NCBI RefSeq assembly: GCF_002531825.1
Contig: NZ_NWSX01000001.1
Location: 186,001-250,000, forward strand
DNA length: 64,000 nucleotides
Direction: 5' to 3'
From: Rhizobium sp. J15
GTDB taxonomy: Bacteria > Pseudomonadota > Alphaproteobacteria > Rhizobiales > Rhizobiaceae
Shown: piece after piece, positions 50,990 to 60,600 of the stretch
How positions within the stretch are numbered: the first letter of the stretch is position 1
Layout of the letters: the number at the start of each line of letters is the position of its first letter
Notes under the pieces: model-generated
What the model was told of the DNA's origin: nothing
The model's input: the letters and a program-made list of their open reading frames with translations, nothing else
Databases searched by the model: none
Made by a program: the position numbers and the translations under genes

Positions 50990-51889
50990 TTATGGTCCCC
51001 GGGCGATCCGTTTTGCGCCTGCTTCCACCGCGGTTGCAGTCTCGACGAAATCGAGCCCGATATCGAGCACCGGCGCGCTGTGCGTCAGCCAGCCGACGGA
51101 AATGAGGTCGACGCCGGATGCCGCGATTGCGGCTGCCGTTGCCGGCGTGACACGGCCGGATGCTTCGGTGATTACCCGGCCGGCGACGATGGCGACGGCT
51201 TCGCGCAACTGGTCCGGCGTCATATTGTCGAGCAGAACGGCGTCGACGCCGATCTCCATCGCTTCACGCAATTGAGCAAGCGTATCCACTTCGACCTCGA
51301 TCTTCACCATATGGCCGACGCCGGCCCGGGCCCGGCGGATCGCCTCGGCAATGCCGCCGGCGATGGCGACGTGGTTATCCTTGATCAGCACCGCGTCGTA
51401 GAGCGCGAAACGGTGGTTCATGCCGCCGCCGGCCCGCACCGCATATTTCTCCAGCGCCCTTAGCCCCGGCGTCGTCTTGCGCGTGCAGGCGACGGAAGCC
51501 TTGGTGCCGCCGATGGCGGCGGCAATCTCAGCCGTGACGGTAGCGATGCCCGAGAGATGGCCGAGGAAATTCAGAGCGGTACGCTCGGCAGTGAGCAAGC
51601 CGCGCGACGGACCTTCGATCGTGGCGATCACGTCGCCCGGTTTGACAGTGTCGCCGTCTTCGAGATGGCGGCGCACGGTGATCTCGGGATCGACCAGGGA
51701 AAAGGCGAGTTCGGCCGCATCGAGGCCGGCGATCACCCCCGGCTGGCGGGCGGCCATCACCACGGTCGAGCGATGATCCGCCGGAATGACCGATGCCGAG
51801 GTGATGTCGCCGGCAAGGCCGAGATCTTCGAGCAGCGCTGCACGGACCAATGGTTCGACGATCAGGCGCGGAAGGGGAACGAGGCTCAT
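50990..51889 (-). CDS. nadC: Quinolinate phosphoribosyltransferase
   Basis: A 299-residue enzyme that converts quinolinate and PRPP to nicotinate mononucleotide. Characteristic segments are LLEDLGLAGDITSASVIP, RTALNFLGHLSGIAT, CTRKTTPGLRALEKYAVRAGGGMNHRFALYDAVLIKDNH and the C-terminal SGVDLISVGWLTHSAPVLDIGLDF. The start MSLVPLP at 51889 lies one base after the nadB stop. It is the last gene of nadABC. Confidence 0.96.
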   Translation of the reverse strand: MSLVPLPRLIVEPLVRAALLEDLGLAGDITSASVIPADHRSTVVMAARQPGVIAGLDAAELAFSLVDPEITVRRHLEDGDTVKPGDVIATIEGPSRGLLTAERTALNFLGHLSGIATVTAEIAAAIGGTKASVACTRKTTPGLRALEKYAVRAGGGMNHRFALYDAVLIKDNHVAIAGGIAEAIRRARAGVGHMVKIEVEVDTLAQLREAMEIGVDAVLLDNMTPDQLREAVAIVAGRVITEASGRVTPATAAAIAASGVDLISVGWLTHSAPVLDIGLDFVETATAVEAGAKRIARGP

Positions 51890-51890
51890 C

Positions 51891-53432
51891 TCAGGCACTC
51901 CTTGCAATCGAATAGGGCGGTGTCGCGTGGGCGATCTCCAGCGCGTCCGACAGGCGCATCTGCTGCCGCCTTGCATCGGCGTGCTTCAGCGGAAAATCGG
52001 TACGGGCGTGGGCACCGCGCGATTCCATGCGCAGGCTGGCAAAAACGGCGATCAGCAACGCCACGATCGCAGGATCGGCGGCAGAGCCGGTGCTTTCGGC
52101 AAATGGCAGCAATGCGGCGATCGCTCCATCCACCGCGCCGGCGTTGCGCAACACGCCGAGATGGCGCGAGACGATCGGTCGGACGAGCGAGGCATCGGCC
52201 GGCGCCGGCAGGTTTCCGGCGATGATGGAGCCGGCACGATTTGCCGGCGCGCCGGACAGATCGCGTGCCGCCCGCATGCCCATCACCGCTGCCTCCAGCA
52301 GCGAGTTGCTGGCGAGCCGGTTGGCGCCGTGCAGCCCTGTCGCGGCCGCTTCGCCTGCCACCCAGAGACCGGGCACCGAGCTGCGCCCATTTGCATCCGT
52401 CGCGACGCCGCCCATGTGATAGTGAACCGCCGGCCGCACCGGAATGAGGTCTGTCGCCGGGTCGATGCCGGCCTCGCCACAGAGGGCTGCGATCACAGGA
52501 AAGCGTGCCGCGAACCGGTGGCCGAGTGCGTCGCGGGCATCGAGGAAGACCCTGCCGCCCCGGGCGATTTCGGCGCTGATGGCGCGCGCCACCACGTCGC
52601 GCGGAGCAAGCTCGGCGCCTGGGATGCGGGCCATGAAACGTTCGCCCTTCTCGTTGAGGAGCAAAGCCCCCTCCCCGCGCACCGCCTCGCTGACGAGTGC
52701 CAACGGCCTGCGGCGTGAATCGAGCGCCGTCGGATGGAACTGCACGAATTCCATGTCGGCGAGAACAGCGCCCGCCCTTGCCGCGAGCGCGATCCCCTGG
52801 CCGAAATTGCCCATCGGATTGGTGGTCGCATCATAGAGCCCGCCGATGCCGCCGGTGGCGAGCACCACCTTGGACGTCGGAAGGATGACGGCGCCATTGG
52901 CGGTTGCGCAGTGCAGGCCTGCCACATGCTCGCTGTCCATCAGGATCCGCCGCGCCTCGAAGCCTTCGAGCACGGTGATCGAAGGCGTCTGCATCACGGC
53001 CCGCACCAGCGCGGCGGTGATGGCCGCGCCCGAGCCGTCGCCTTCGGCATGGACGATGCGGCGGCGGCAATGTGCGGCTTCGAGCCCGAGCAAAAGCTCG
53101 CCCGCGGCATTCCTGTCGAAACGCACACCGACCCGTTCGAGCGCCGCAATTGCGGCCGGCGCCTCGGCGATAATGCCGGCGGCGACCGCTGGATCAGAGA
53201 GGCCGTCGCCTGCGGCAAGCGTATCGGCAAGGTGCAGTTCGGCGCTATCGTCGGGGCCCATGGCGGCGGCGATGCCGCCCTGCGCCCAGGCGCTCGACGT
53301 TTCCGCGCCAAGAGCTGCGCGGGTCACGATCACGCAGGGTTCCGGCGCCAGCGTCAGCGCGGTCATCAGCCCGGCAAGGCCGCTGCCGACGATCACCGTG
53401 CGCCCGGCAAGATGGTCGAGAAGCTCGGTCAT
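51891..53432 (-). CDS. nadB: L-aspartate oxidase
   Basis: A 513-residue flavoprotein that oxidises L-aspartate to iminoaspartate for NAD synthesis. It shows the FAD motif [16 protein letters not shown], the [14 protein letters not shown] segment, [10 protein letters not shown] and [16 protein letters not shown], and [27 protein letters not shown]. Its start overlaps the nadA stop by four bases (53429-53432). Confidence 0.96.
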   Translation of the reverse strand: MTELLDHLAGRTVIVGSGLAGLMTALTLAPEPCVIVTRAALGAETSSAWAQGGIAAAMGPDDSAELHLADTLAAGDGLSDPAVAAGIIAEAPAAIAALERVGVRFDRNAAGELLLGLEAAHCRRRIVHAEGDGSGAAITAALVRAVMQTPSITVLEGFEARRILMDSEHVAGLHCATANGAVILPTSKVVLATGGIGGLYDATTNPMGNFGQGIALAARAGAVLADMEFVQFHPTALDSRRRPLALVSEAVRGEGALLLNEKGERFMARIPGAELAPRDVVARAISAEIARGGRVFLDARDALGHRFAARFPVIAALCGEAGIDPATDLIPVRPAVHYHMGGVATDANGRSSVPGLWVAGEAAATGLHGANRLASNSLLEAAVMGMRAARDLSGAPANRAGSIIAGNLPAPADASLVRPIVSRHLGVLRNAGAVDGAIAALLPFAESTGSAADPAIVALLIAVFASLRMESRGAHARTDFPLKHADARRQQMRLSDALEIAHATPPYSIARSA

Positions 53433-54400
53433 ATCGCCAGCATCCTCTCGACGGCGCGGCGCGCGGCCACAGCAATCGCCGGGTCGACGGTCACCTCATG
53501 ACGGTTCTCTTCGAGCGCCGCACGGATATTGGCAAGCGTGATCCGCTTCATATGCGGGCAGAGATTGCAGGGGCGGATGAACTCGACGTCCGGATGGTGA
53601 ACGGCGACATTGTCGCTCATCGAGCATTCGGTGAGGAGCACGACCCGCGCCGGCTTCTGCGTGCCGACATAATCCGACATCACGGCGGTCGAGCCGGCAA
53701 AATCGGCTTCCGCCACCACGTCAGGCGGGCACTCCGGGTGGGCCAGCACCGTCACGCCGGGATGATTTTCACGCAGCTGGCGGACGTCTTCGGCGGTGAA
53801 AAGTTCATGCACTTCGCAATGGCCATGCCAGGCGATAATCTCGACATCCGTCTCGCGCGCGACATTGCGCGCCAGATATTCATCCGGGATCATCAGCACC
53901 TTCGGCACGCCGAGCGATTCAACCACCTGCTTGGCATTGCCTGAGGTGCAGCAGATATCGGAGGCGGCCTTCACCGCGGCCGAGGTGTTGACATAGGTGA
54001 TGACCGGGACGCCGGGATGGGCCTGGCGCAGCAGCGCGATGTCCTCGGGCGTGATCGAATCCGCCAGCGAACAGCCGGCGCCGAGATCCGGGATCAGCAC
54101 CGTTTTCTCGGGGTTCAGAAGCTTGGCCGTCTCCGCCATGAAATGCACGCCGGCAAGCACGATGACATCGGCATCGACCTCGATGGCCTTGCGAGCGAGC
54201 GCCAGGCTGTCGCCGACGATATCGGCCACTCCGTGGAAGATCTCCGGCGTCTGGTAATTATGGGCGAGAATGACGGCGTTGCGGCGGCGCTTGAGCTCGA
54301 GGATCGCCTCGACGTCATTTTCGAACATCATCCATTCGGCTTTGGGGATGACGCGGCTGACGCGTTCGTAGAGCGAGGATGCGGAAACAGCGTGATTCAT
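53429..54400 (-). CDS. nadA: Quinolinate synthase
   Basis: A 323-residue [4Fe-4S] enzyme that condenses iminoaspartate with dihydroxyacetone phosphate. Landmarks are [42 protein letters not shown] (cluster cysteine C110), [23 protein letters not shown] and the C-terminal [12 protein letters not shown]. It is the first gene of nadABC and lies 69 bases downstream of nrtR, with two palindromes in the gap. Confidence 0.96.
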   Translation of the reverse strand: MNHAVSASSLYERVSRVIPKAEWMMFENDVEAILELKRRRNAVILAHNYQTPEIFHGVADIVGDSLALARKAIEVDADVIVLAGVHFMAETAKLLNPEKTVLIPDLGAGCSLADSITPEDIALLRQAHPGVPVITYVNTSAAVKAASDICCTSGNAKQVVESLGVPKVLMIPDEYLARNVARETDVEIIAWHGHCEVHELFTAEDVRQLRENHPGVTVLAHPECPPDVVAEADFAGSTAVMSDYVGTQKPARVVLLTECSMSDNVAVHHPDVEFIRPCNLCPHMKRITLANIRAALEENRHEVTVDPAIAVAARRAVERMLAI

Positions 54401-54414
54401 GACCGGCTCCTAAT

Positions 54415-54469
54415 TATGCTCGAATTGAGCATATCATGGGCAAAGACATATTCTCATGCTGAGCATATG
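54415..54469 (-). promoter_or_regulatory. NrtR-type operator pair upstream of nadA
   Basis: A palindrome TATGCTC-GAATT-GAGCATA (54415-54433) lies 14 bases before the nadA start, and a second, CATATTCTCA-TGC-TGAGCATATG (54447-54469, one mismatch between arms), lies just after the nrtR stop. Both share the TGAGCATA half site. The regulator encoded immediately upstream is NrtR, known to bind such palindromes and repress NAD synthesis genes. Confidence 0.82.
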
Positions 54470-55399
54470 TCAATTGCGGGAGAGCGGTAATTTCGTTCCG
54501 GCGAGCGCGCGTTCTTCAAGCACCGTATGGCGGAAGCGGAAGAGCTTGGCCGGCCGGCCGCCGGTTTCGCTTTCCGTCCCGCCGGTTTCCTCGACCAGTT
54601 CCTGCTGTTCGATCAGGCGGCGGAAATTCTGCTTGTGCAGCGTCAGCCCGGCCAGCGCTTCGATGGTGCGCTGCAGCCTGAGCAGCGTGAAACTGTCAGG
54701 CATCAGCTCGAAGACGACGGGGCGGTATTTGATTTTGGCGCGCAGCCTTGCGATGCCGGTCGCCAGAATGCGGCGGTGATCAGCAAACATCGCCCGGCCG
54801 AGATTGGCTTCGGCGGCGCATCCGGCTTCGGCGACCAGCCCGGCTTCATAGAGCAGTTCATAGCGCTGCAGCGCCAGATCCTCGTTCCAGCCGCCGCCGT
54901 CGAGGCCGAAGGTGAAATCGGCGCGGCGATGACGATGGTCGCGCCGCGCGGGATCGGCATCGGCCCAGTCCCTCAGGCGTGTCATGATCTCGTCGAGCAC
55001 GGCCGGCCGGCCCTGCCGATGGTCTTCCCAAGGGAAATATTCATACCAGCCGTGCCATCCCGGCCGGCCGGCGCCCGACTGCTCGTTGACGAGGCCGAGA
55101 TAGCTGATCGAGATCGTCCGGCCGCCGAGGATCTCGTTGTTCCGGTCGCGATCGGCGAAGGTGTAGAGTTGCTCGAGATAGCCGACCGGGTGCTCCGTCT
55201 GCTCCTGCACCCATTCGCGCAGGCCCGATTGCAGCGTGCGATGGCCCATTTCGAAGGGGCCTGACGGCAGCGCATTGCCGGAACGGATGGTCATGACGCG
55301 CGGCTCGTCCCCCGTCACCGCGACGAGCACCGCAATCAATTCCGCATGCGCAAAGCCTATCGTCACAGGGGACCGAATACTCCGTTCCGAATGGGTCAT
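54470..55399 (-). CDS. nrtR: NrtR, Nudix-related NAD biosynthesis repressor
   Basis: A 309-residue protein with an N-terminal Nudix-like domain (AVLVAVTGDEPRVMTI, ALPSGPFEMGHRTLQSGLREWVQEQT, LEQLYTFADRDR) and a C-terminal winged helix (TLLRLQRTIEALAGLTLHKQNFRRLIEQQELVEETGGT, GGRPAKLFRFR). The Nudix catalytic box is degenerate, as usual for NrtR, which senses ADP-ribose. The start MTHSERS at 55399 is preferred; the upstream extension reads into repeats. It precedes nadABC on the same strand. Confidence 0.92.
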   Translation of the reverse strand: MTHSERSIRSPVTIGFAHAELIAVLVAVTGDEPRVMTIRSGNALPSGPFEMGHRTLQSGLREWVQEQTEHPVGYLEQLYTFADRDRNNEILGGRTISISYLGLVNEQSGAGRPGWHGWYEYFPWEDHRQGRPAVLDEIMTRLRDWADADPARRDHRHRRADFTFGLDGGGWNEDLALQRYELLYEAGLVAEAGCAAEANLGRAMFADHRRILATGIARLRAKIKYRPVVFELMPDSFTLLRLQRTIEALAGLTLHKQNFRRLIEQQELVEETGGTESETGGRPAKLFRFRHTVLEERALAGTKLPLSRN

Positions 55400-55545
55400 T
55401 CCTGACACAGGCGGGGACGGAAGCCAATGGCGGGTTTCCCCTTCTCCCCAGCGGGTTAGAAGGTGCTGTCGGGTGGATGAGCGGGCGGCTGGGCACGCCG
55501 TGTTTGCCTTTCGCTTGCCGCTCAAGGCGTTCGTCGCTGACGCTC

Positions 55546-55600
55546 CTCACCCCCCTCATCTGCCCTGACGGGCATCTTCTCCCCGCTGGGGAGAAGGGGG
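55546..55600. repeat. RIME-like palindromic repeat, copy 1
   Basis: CTCACCCCCCTCATCTGCC...GGCATCTTCTCCCCGCTGGGGAGAAG, a palindrome-bearing rhizobial intergenic element. The inner CTTCTCCCC-GCT-GGGGAGAAG is a perfect hairpin. It is nearly identical to the reverse complement of the copy at 55662-55714. A partial third piece, CCCCTTCTCCCCAGCGGG, lies at 55438-55453. Confidence 0.8.
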
Positions 55601-55661
55601 AGCAAGCTGCACGGTGCCATTCCTACAGCAAAGGTCTCAAGAGGCGCGAGGCGCCGCCACA

Positions 55662-55714
55662 CCCCCCTTCTCCCCAGCGGGGAGAAGATGCCGGCAGGCA
55701 GATGAGGGGGTGAG
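55662..55714. repeat. RIME-like palindromic repeat, copy 2 (inverted)
   Basis: CCCCCCTTCTCCCC-AGC-GGGGAGAAGATGCC...GGCAGATGAGGGGGTGAG, the inverted copy of the element at 55546-55600, with about 60 bases between the two. Together they can form a very long hairpin between nrtR and the panB-like gene. The rest of the gap 55400-55772 shows no gene. Confidence 0.8.
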
Positions 55715-55772
55715 CGACGATAGGAGCGAACGCGCGGAGCGTAAGCGAAGGCAAGGAATAGGTGGGACTACT

Positions 55773-56588
55773 TCAACGATTGCCCGTCTCGCTCGCCAAC
55801 CGATCCAGGAACATCTTCAATTCCGCTTCGTCGATGCCGACGAGATGGCGCTTTTCCGGATAGGCGCCGGATCGGACATCGTCGGCGAACTCGGTAAAGG
55901 CGGCGATGCGCTCGCGCTGCAGCCGGTCGTTTTCGGCGGCGAAGTTGCGATAGACCTTGGCATGGCGCGGATAATGGCCGCGATTGGCGCCGAGCACGTC
56001 GTCGGCGAAGAGATATTGGGCATCACAGCCGCTGCCGGCGCCCATGGAGATCATCAGCATCGAGGTGTTGCTGCTGATGGCGGCGGCGACCTCTCCCGGC
56101 ACGACCTCGATTTCGGCGGCAAACGCGCCGGCCTCTTCCAGCGCCTTGGTCTGCCGCCAGATCTCTGCGGCGCTCGCCGCCGTCTTGCCGACGGCACGGA
56201 AGCCGCCGGTCCAGGTTGCTTTCGAAGGGATCAGCCCGAGATGGCCGCAGACGGGAATGCCTTCATCGCGCATGCGCCGGATCGTCTGCAGGCTTGCGGC
56301 GCAATAGACCGCATCGCCGCCGGCCTTCAGCGCCGCGAAGGCGGCGCGCAGATAATCCTCGGCCGAAACATGGTCGCCATATTCGAGCCCGGGAATGGCA
56401 AAAGGCGTGGGGGCGATTTCGCGGAAGACCGGGCCGAGCAGCGAGGGCGGCACGGAAACGATATCGATCCCGGCCTTTTCGGCGGCCTCTGCCTCCTCCA
56501 GCGAGGTGACGCGCAGCATGGTGAGCTGGCGCTTGCCTTTTTCCGCAAGCAGGTCGGCGACCGTCGCGCGCTTGTGTTTCTTCATCAT
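55773..56588 (-). CDS. PanB-family ketopantoate hydroxymethyltransferase homologue
   Basis: About 271 residues of the PanB/phosphoenolpyruvate mutase-like fold. The segments GHLGLIPSKATWTGGFRAVGKTA, ALEEAGAFAAEIEVVPGEVAAAIS and ISMGAGSGCDAQYLFADDVLG match PanB, which makes ketopantoate for coenzyme A. The N-terminal part (LTMLRVTSLEEAEAAEKAGIDIVSVPPS) departs from the usual TAYD...VGDS, and no panC is adjacent, so this may be a paralogue with another substrate. Start codons at 56588 and 56585 are both plausible after AAAGGA. Confidence 0.78.
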   Translation of the reverse strand: MMKKHKRATVADLLAEKGKRQLTMLRVTSLEEAEAAEKAGIDIVSVPPSLLGPVFREIAPTPFAIPGLEYGDHVSAEDYLRAAFAALKAGGDAVYCAASLQTIRRMRDEGIPVCGHLGLIPSKATWTGGFRAVGKTAASAAEIWRQTKALEEAGAFAAEIEVVPGEVAAAISSNTSMLMISMGAGSGCDAQYLFADDVLGANRGHYPRHAKVYRNFAAENDRLQRERIAAFTEFADDVRSGAYPEKRHLVGIDEAELKMFLDRLASETGNR

Positions 56589-56614
56589 CAATTCCTTTAA
56601 AGAATAGCGGCCGC

Positions 56615-57841
56615 TCAGGCGGCCAACAGGGATTTCAGTTTGACGTTGCTTGATGTCAGCGCGGCCGGGTCGGGGCGGGCGCCTGCTGCAATCAGCATTT
56701 CGGCGAGGCGGATGTCGCGCGCCACCGCATTGCCGGTTCCGATCCCGCTCGCGGCGATCAGCCGGCCATCGCCGTCGAGATGGAAGAGAATGAAGGCGCC
56801 GGCGCCGAGGTCGCGGCGCAAATGCGTCACGGCGCCTTCGGCAAGCCCTGAGATCTGTAGCGTCATGTCATATTGGTCCGACCAGAACCACGGCACTGCG
56901 GAAACGGCTTCATCGAGGTCGAGCATGTTGGCCGCGGCCAATGTGCCCTGCTCCTGGGCGTTGCGCCAGGATTCCAGCCGCACCCGCCGGCCGCCATAGA
57001 TCGGCAGCGGAAAAGAGCAGCAGTCGCCGGCGGCAAAAACGTCAGGTGCCGAGGTCTGGAGATAGGTATCGACGGCAATACCGTTCTCGATTGCGAGGCC
57101 CGCTTTTTCGGCGATCTCGACATTCGGCCGCGCGCCGATGCCGACAAGAGCAAGATCGGCTTCGATCACCTCGCCGGTGGACAGCCTGATCACGGCCTTC
57201 CCGCCTTCCTCGGTCAGTGCCTCGATCGAGACGCCGCAGCGGATATCAACGCCTTCGGCGCGATGGCGCTCGGTGAGGAGATGGGCGATTTCCTCCGGCA
57301 CGCCGCGCTTCAGCACGCGCTCCAGTCCCTCGATGACGGTGACCTCGGCGCCGAGGAGGCGCGCTGTCGCAGCCAGCTCCAGGCCGATGAAGCCGCCGCC
57401 GATAATGGCGATATGACGGCCCGGCTTCATCACATCGCGCAAAGCCGCCGCATCATGATGGGTCCGCAGCGAACGAATATGCGCGCTGCCCTCCGGCGCG
57501 CCTGGAAACGACCGCGCGCTCGCACCGGTCGCCAGCAGCAGCTTGTCGTAGGAGAGTGTCGTCCCGTCGGAAAGCGTGACGGTCCTGGATGCCGTGTCGA
57601 CATCCCTGGCCGCCAGGCCGGTCAGCAGCCGGATGCCGCTTTCGGTATATTTTTCCGCCGCAGCGATGAATTTTGGATCGCTGGCATCGGCGATACCGGC
57701 CTTGGAAAGCGGCGGCCGCTCATAGGGATGGAGGGCTTCGGCGCCGACAAGCGTTATCTCGCCGGCAAAGCCCTTCTCCCGCAAGGCGAAGGCGGCGCGC
57801 GCACCGCATTCGCCGGCACCCAGGATCACGAAATGAGCCAC
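56615..57841 (-). CDS. FAD-dependent ferredoxin reductase, MocF-like
   Basis: A 408-residue pyridine nucleotide-disulfide oxidoreductase of the rubredoxin/ferredoxin reductase type: FVILGAGECGARAAFALRE (FAD), HPYERPPLSK, LLLATGASARSFPG, IAIIGGGFIGLELAATARLLGAEVTVIE (NAD) and VFAAGDCCSFPLPIYGG. It would feed electrons from NADH to the Rieske ferredoxin encoded 11 bases upstream. The trio with the ferredoxin and the desaturase-like oxygenase matches mocDEF of rhizopine catabolism in R. leguminosarum. Confidence 0.87.
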   Translation of the reverse strand: MAHFVILGAGECGARAAFALREKGFAGEITLVGAEALHPYERPPLSKAGIADASDPKFIAAAEKYTESGIRLLTGLAARDVDTASRTVTLSDGTTLSYDKLLLATGASARSFPGAPEGSAHIRSLRTHHDAAALRDVMKPGRHIAIIGGGFIGLELAATARLLGAEVTVIEGLERVLKRGVPEEIAHLLTERHRAEGVDIRCGVSIEALTEEGGKAVIRLSTGEVIEADLALVGIGARPNVEIAEKAGLAIENGIAVDTYLQTSAPDVFAAGDCCSFPLPIYGGRRVRLESWRNAQEQGTLAAANMLDLDEAVSAVPWFWSDQYDMTLQISGLAEGAVTHLRRDLGAGAFILFHLDGDGRLIAASGIGTGNAVARDIRLAEMLIAAGARPDPAALTSSNVKLKSLLAA

Positions 57842-57852
57842 GTCCGCCTCCC

Positions 57853-58167
57853 TCAGACCGAGATGAAGACGGTGTCGCCTTCGACCTTCACGGGATAGGT
57901 CTTGAGATTGATGCAGACCGGCGCGCCCTTGGCTTCGCCCGTCTTGTAGTTGAAGCGGCCGTTATGCTTCGGACATTCGATGATCTCATCCATCACAAGC
58001 CCGTCGGCGAGATGGATATGTTCGTGCGTGCAAAGCCCGTCGGTCGCGAAGAATTCGTCGTCGGGGCTGCGGTAGACCGCGAAGGTGCGCCCGCCATGAT
58101 CGAAGCGGATGACATCCTCTTCGTCGATCTCGTCCTTGCCGCAGACTTCGATCCAGTTTCCGCTCAT
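57853..58167 (-). CDS. Rieske-type [2Fe-2S] ferredoxin, MocE-like
   Basis: A 104-residue protein with both Rieske cluster boxes, CTHEH (C46, H48) and CPKHNGRF (C65, H68). It carries electrons between the reductase downstream and the oxygenase upstream. Position and sequence fit MocE. Confidence 0.9.
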   Translation of the reverse strand: MSGNWIEVCGKDEIDEEDVIRFDHGGRTFAVYRSPDDEFFATDGLCTHEHIHLADGLVMDEIIECPKHNGRFNYKTGEAKGAPVCINLKTYPVKVEGDTVFISV

Positions 58168-58188
58168 CTTATCCTCCCTCGATCGTGA

Positions 58189-59277
58189 TTATTGGGCCGC
58201 CGGGGCCAGTTCGTTGTGGAATTCCTCGCGATAGGGCCGCGCGGTGGCCGGCAGTTCGCGCCGCAGGAAATAATCCTCGTTGCGCAGCTGGCGCAGGAAG
58301 GCCGGGATCATCTCGCGATAGCCGGACCAGATCGAGGCATTCGGCGCCGGCAGGTCGTGCTTGATCATCGCATGCAGCCTGGGCAACGCGTGGTATGGCA
58401 CCATCGGAAACATGTGATGTTCGACGTGGTAGTTCATGTTCCAGTAGATGAAGCGGCTGATCGGGTTCATGTAGACCGTGCGGCTGTTCAGCCGGTGGTC
58501 GATCACATTGTCGGCAAGGCCGCCATGCTGCAGCAGCCCGGTCAGCACATGGTGCCAGGCGCCGTAGAGGCGCGGCAGGCCGATCAGCATCAGCGGCAGG
58601 ATCGAACCCATGGCGATCGCGGCTGCGATCGTAGCGATATAGATGGCGAGCCAGATACGGGCGATGCGGATCGCCTTCGGCTGCTCCATCTCGGGAATGA
58701 AAGTCTTTTCGGCGGCGCTGATGACGCCGAAGGCATTGCGCAGCATGTCGACGACGGCATGCCAGACGTCGAGTATACCGAAGAAATTGAGGATCAGCCG
58801 GAGGAGATCCGGCGGCCGCATCACGGCGATCTCGGGATCGCGGCCGACGATGACGGTATCGGTGTGATGGCGCGTGTGGCTCCAGCGCCAGGTCACCGGA
58901 TTGCGCATGATCATGAAGCAGGCGATCTGATAGACCACATCGTTCATCCAGCGCGTTTTGAAGGCGGTGCCGTGGCCGCATTCGTGCCAGCGGCTGTCGG
59001 AAGCCGAGCCGTAGAGCACGCCATAGGCGAGGAAGAAGGGCACGGCGATCCACGAACCCCAGAAATAGATGCCAAGCCCGGCAAGGACCAGCATGCTGCC
59101 GAGCCAGATGACCGTGTCACGGATTGCCGGCGCGTCCGAACGCTGCATCAGCGCCTTCATCTCCTTGCGCGGAATGTCGGTGTGGTACCATTGCGCTGCC
59201 GCCAGCCCCGTCTCGACGGCGGTGCGGCCGCTTTCGCCGAGCAGGTCGTAGTCACGTTTCTTTGTCTGGGTCGCCAT
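58189..59277 (-). CDS. Membrane desaturase/hydroxylase-family oxygenase, MocD-like
   Basis: A 362-residue membrane di-iron enzyme with three histidine boxes: HECGH (98-102), HTRHH and HVEHH, and several hydrophobic segments. Family members hydroxylate or desaturate alkyl chains; MocD is implicated in rhizopine (3-O-methyl-scyllo-inosamine) use. The start MATQTKKRDY at 59277 is preferred over an upstream extension through the operator region. It heads the mocD-E-F-like operon and is divergent from a LacI regulator. Confidence 0.88.
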   Translation of the reverse strand: MATQTKKRDYDLLGESGRTAVETGLAAAQWYHTDIPRKEMKALMQRSDAPAIRDTVIWLGSMLVLAGLGIYFWGSWIAVPFFLAYGVLYGSASDSRWHECGHGTAFKTRWMNDVVYQIACFMIMRNPVTWRWSHTRHHTDTVIVGRDPEIAVMRPPDLLRLILNFFGILDVWHAVVDMLRNAFGVISAAEKTFIPEMEQPKAIRIARIWLAIYIATIAAAIAMGSILPLMLIGLPRLYGAWHHVLTGLLQHGGLADNVIDHRLNSRTVYMNPISRFIYWNMNYHVEHHMFPMVPYHALPRLHAMIKHDLPAPNASIWSGYREMIPAFLRQLRNEDYFLRRELPATARPYREEFHNELAPAAQ

Positions 59278-59343
59278 CGTCCGCCTCCCGCTATGCTGTT
59301 GGCGGGGAGAATAGGTTGACTTTGACGGGTGCTCAATGCAGGC

Positions 59344-59379
59344 TTGATATATTCTATCAAAAGCCATCAGAAATGGCTT
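59344..59379. promoter_or_regulatory. Two adjacent operator-like palindromes
   Basis: TTGATA-TATTC-TATCAA (59344-59360) is directly followed by AAGCCAT-CAGAA-ATGGCTT (59361-59379), both perfect with five-base spacers. They lie between the divergent mocD-like and lacI genes. A related site, TGATGGAATTCTATCA (60444-60459), occurs after lacI and before the TIM-barrel gene; the shared ATTCTATCA suggests a common regulator. Confidence 0.72.
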
Positions 59380-59410
59380 GCATTCATGATCGAATCTATC
59401 AGGAACGTCC

Positions 59411-60439
59411 ATGCGCCGCCCCACCATATCCGATCTCGCCCGTGCCTCCGGCGTCAGCGTCGCCACCGTCGATCGCGTTCTCAACGCCCGCCATCCCGTG
59501 CGGGAGGAGACGGCGCGGCGGGTTTATGACGCGGCGCAGTCGATCGGCTATCATGCCGTCGGCCTTATCAGGCAGCGCGTCTTTGAGGATTTGCCGCAAT
59601 ACAGGCTGGCTTTCCTGCTGCAGAAGCCGACGCAATCCTTCTACCAGACCTTCGCCCGCGAAATCGAAGCGGCGGCGCGCGCCGTCACCACCGCCCGTCT
59701 CCAGATCCAGATCGAATACCCCTCCGCGACGACCCCTGCCGCGATCATCGAGAAGATCAAGGCACTCGGCGCCCGCAACCAGGCGGTTGCCGTCGTCGGC
59801 CCGGATTATCCGGCGGTGACGACCGCGGTCGAAGAACTGAAGGAGCGCGGTATTCCCGTTTTCTCGCTGCTCTCCGATCTCGCCACGGGCGTGCGCGACG
59901 CCTATGTCGGCGTCAACAACCGCAAGGTCGGGCGCACCGCCGCCTGGATGATCGCCCGGACGGCGCATAGGCCCGGCAAGGTCGCCTGTTTCGTCGGCAG
60001 CCACCGTTTCCACGGCCATGAGCTGCGGGAAATCGGTTTCCGCTCCTATTTCCGGGAAAATGCCCCGGAATTCGATGTCGTGGAAACGCTGATCAATCTG
60101 GAAACCGCCGAGATCACCCACGAGGCGACGCTGACGCTTCTGCAGAAACACCCCGATCTCGTCGGCCTCTATGTCTGCGGTGGCGGCATGGAGGGAGCGA
60201 TTTCGGCGTTTCGCGAGGAGAGTGTCGGCGGCCGGGTCGTGCTTGTCGTCAACGAGCTGACCCCGGAGAGCAAGGCCGGCCTTGCCGACGATATCGTCAC
60301 CATGGTGGTCTCCACGCCGCTGCCGGCTCTTTGCAAGGAGCTTCTAGGGCTGATGACGGGTGCCATCGAACGTGGCGAGGCTGCCGTTCCCGGCCAATCC
60401 TTTCTGCCATTCGATATCCATATCTCCGAAAACATCTGA
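59411..60439 (+). CDS. LacI-family transcriptional regulator
   Basis: A 342-residue regulator with an N-terminal LacI helix-turn-helix (PTISDLARASGVSVATVDRVLNARHPVREETARRVYDAAQSIGY) and a periplasmic-binding-protein-like sensor domain. The VATVDRVLN variant is typical of regulators of inositol and related sugars in rhizobia. It is divergent from the mocDEF-like operon and upstream of an IolE/IolI-like gene, and probably controls both. Confidence 0.92.
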   Translation: MRRPTISDLARASGVSVATVDRVLNARHPVREETARRVYDAAQSIGYHAVGLIRQRVFEDLPQYRLAFLLQKPTQSFYQTFAREIEAAARAVTTARLQIQIEYPSATTPAAIIEKIKALGARNQAVAVVGPDYPAVTTAVEELKERGIPVFSLLSDLATGVRDAYVGVNNRKVGRTAAWMIARTAHRPGKVACFVGSHRFHGHELREIGFRSYFRENAPEFDVVETLINLETAEITHEATLTLLQKHPDLVGLYVCGGGMEGAISAFREESVGGRVVLVVNELTPESKAGLADDIVTMVVSTPLPALCKELLGLMTGAIERGEAAVPGQSFLPFDIHISENI

Positions 60440-60600
60440 GGAATGATGGAATTCTATCATGCCGGCTGAAATTCTCTCACCAATGAGGGCGGCTGCCGGC
60501 GATGACGGATGGATTGGCGGGCGAATTCGGATAGAGATTCGCTCACTCATTCACGAGGAACCGCTCCGCCTGCTGCGGAGCCGAGGAGGATATATCCGTC

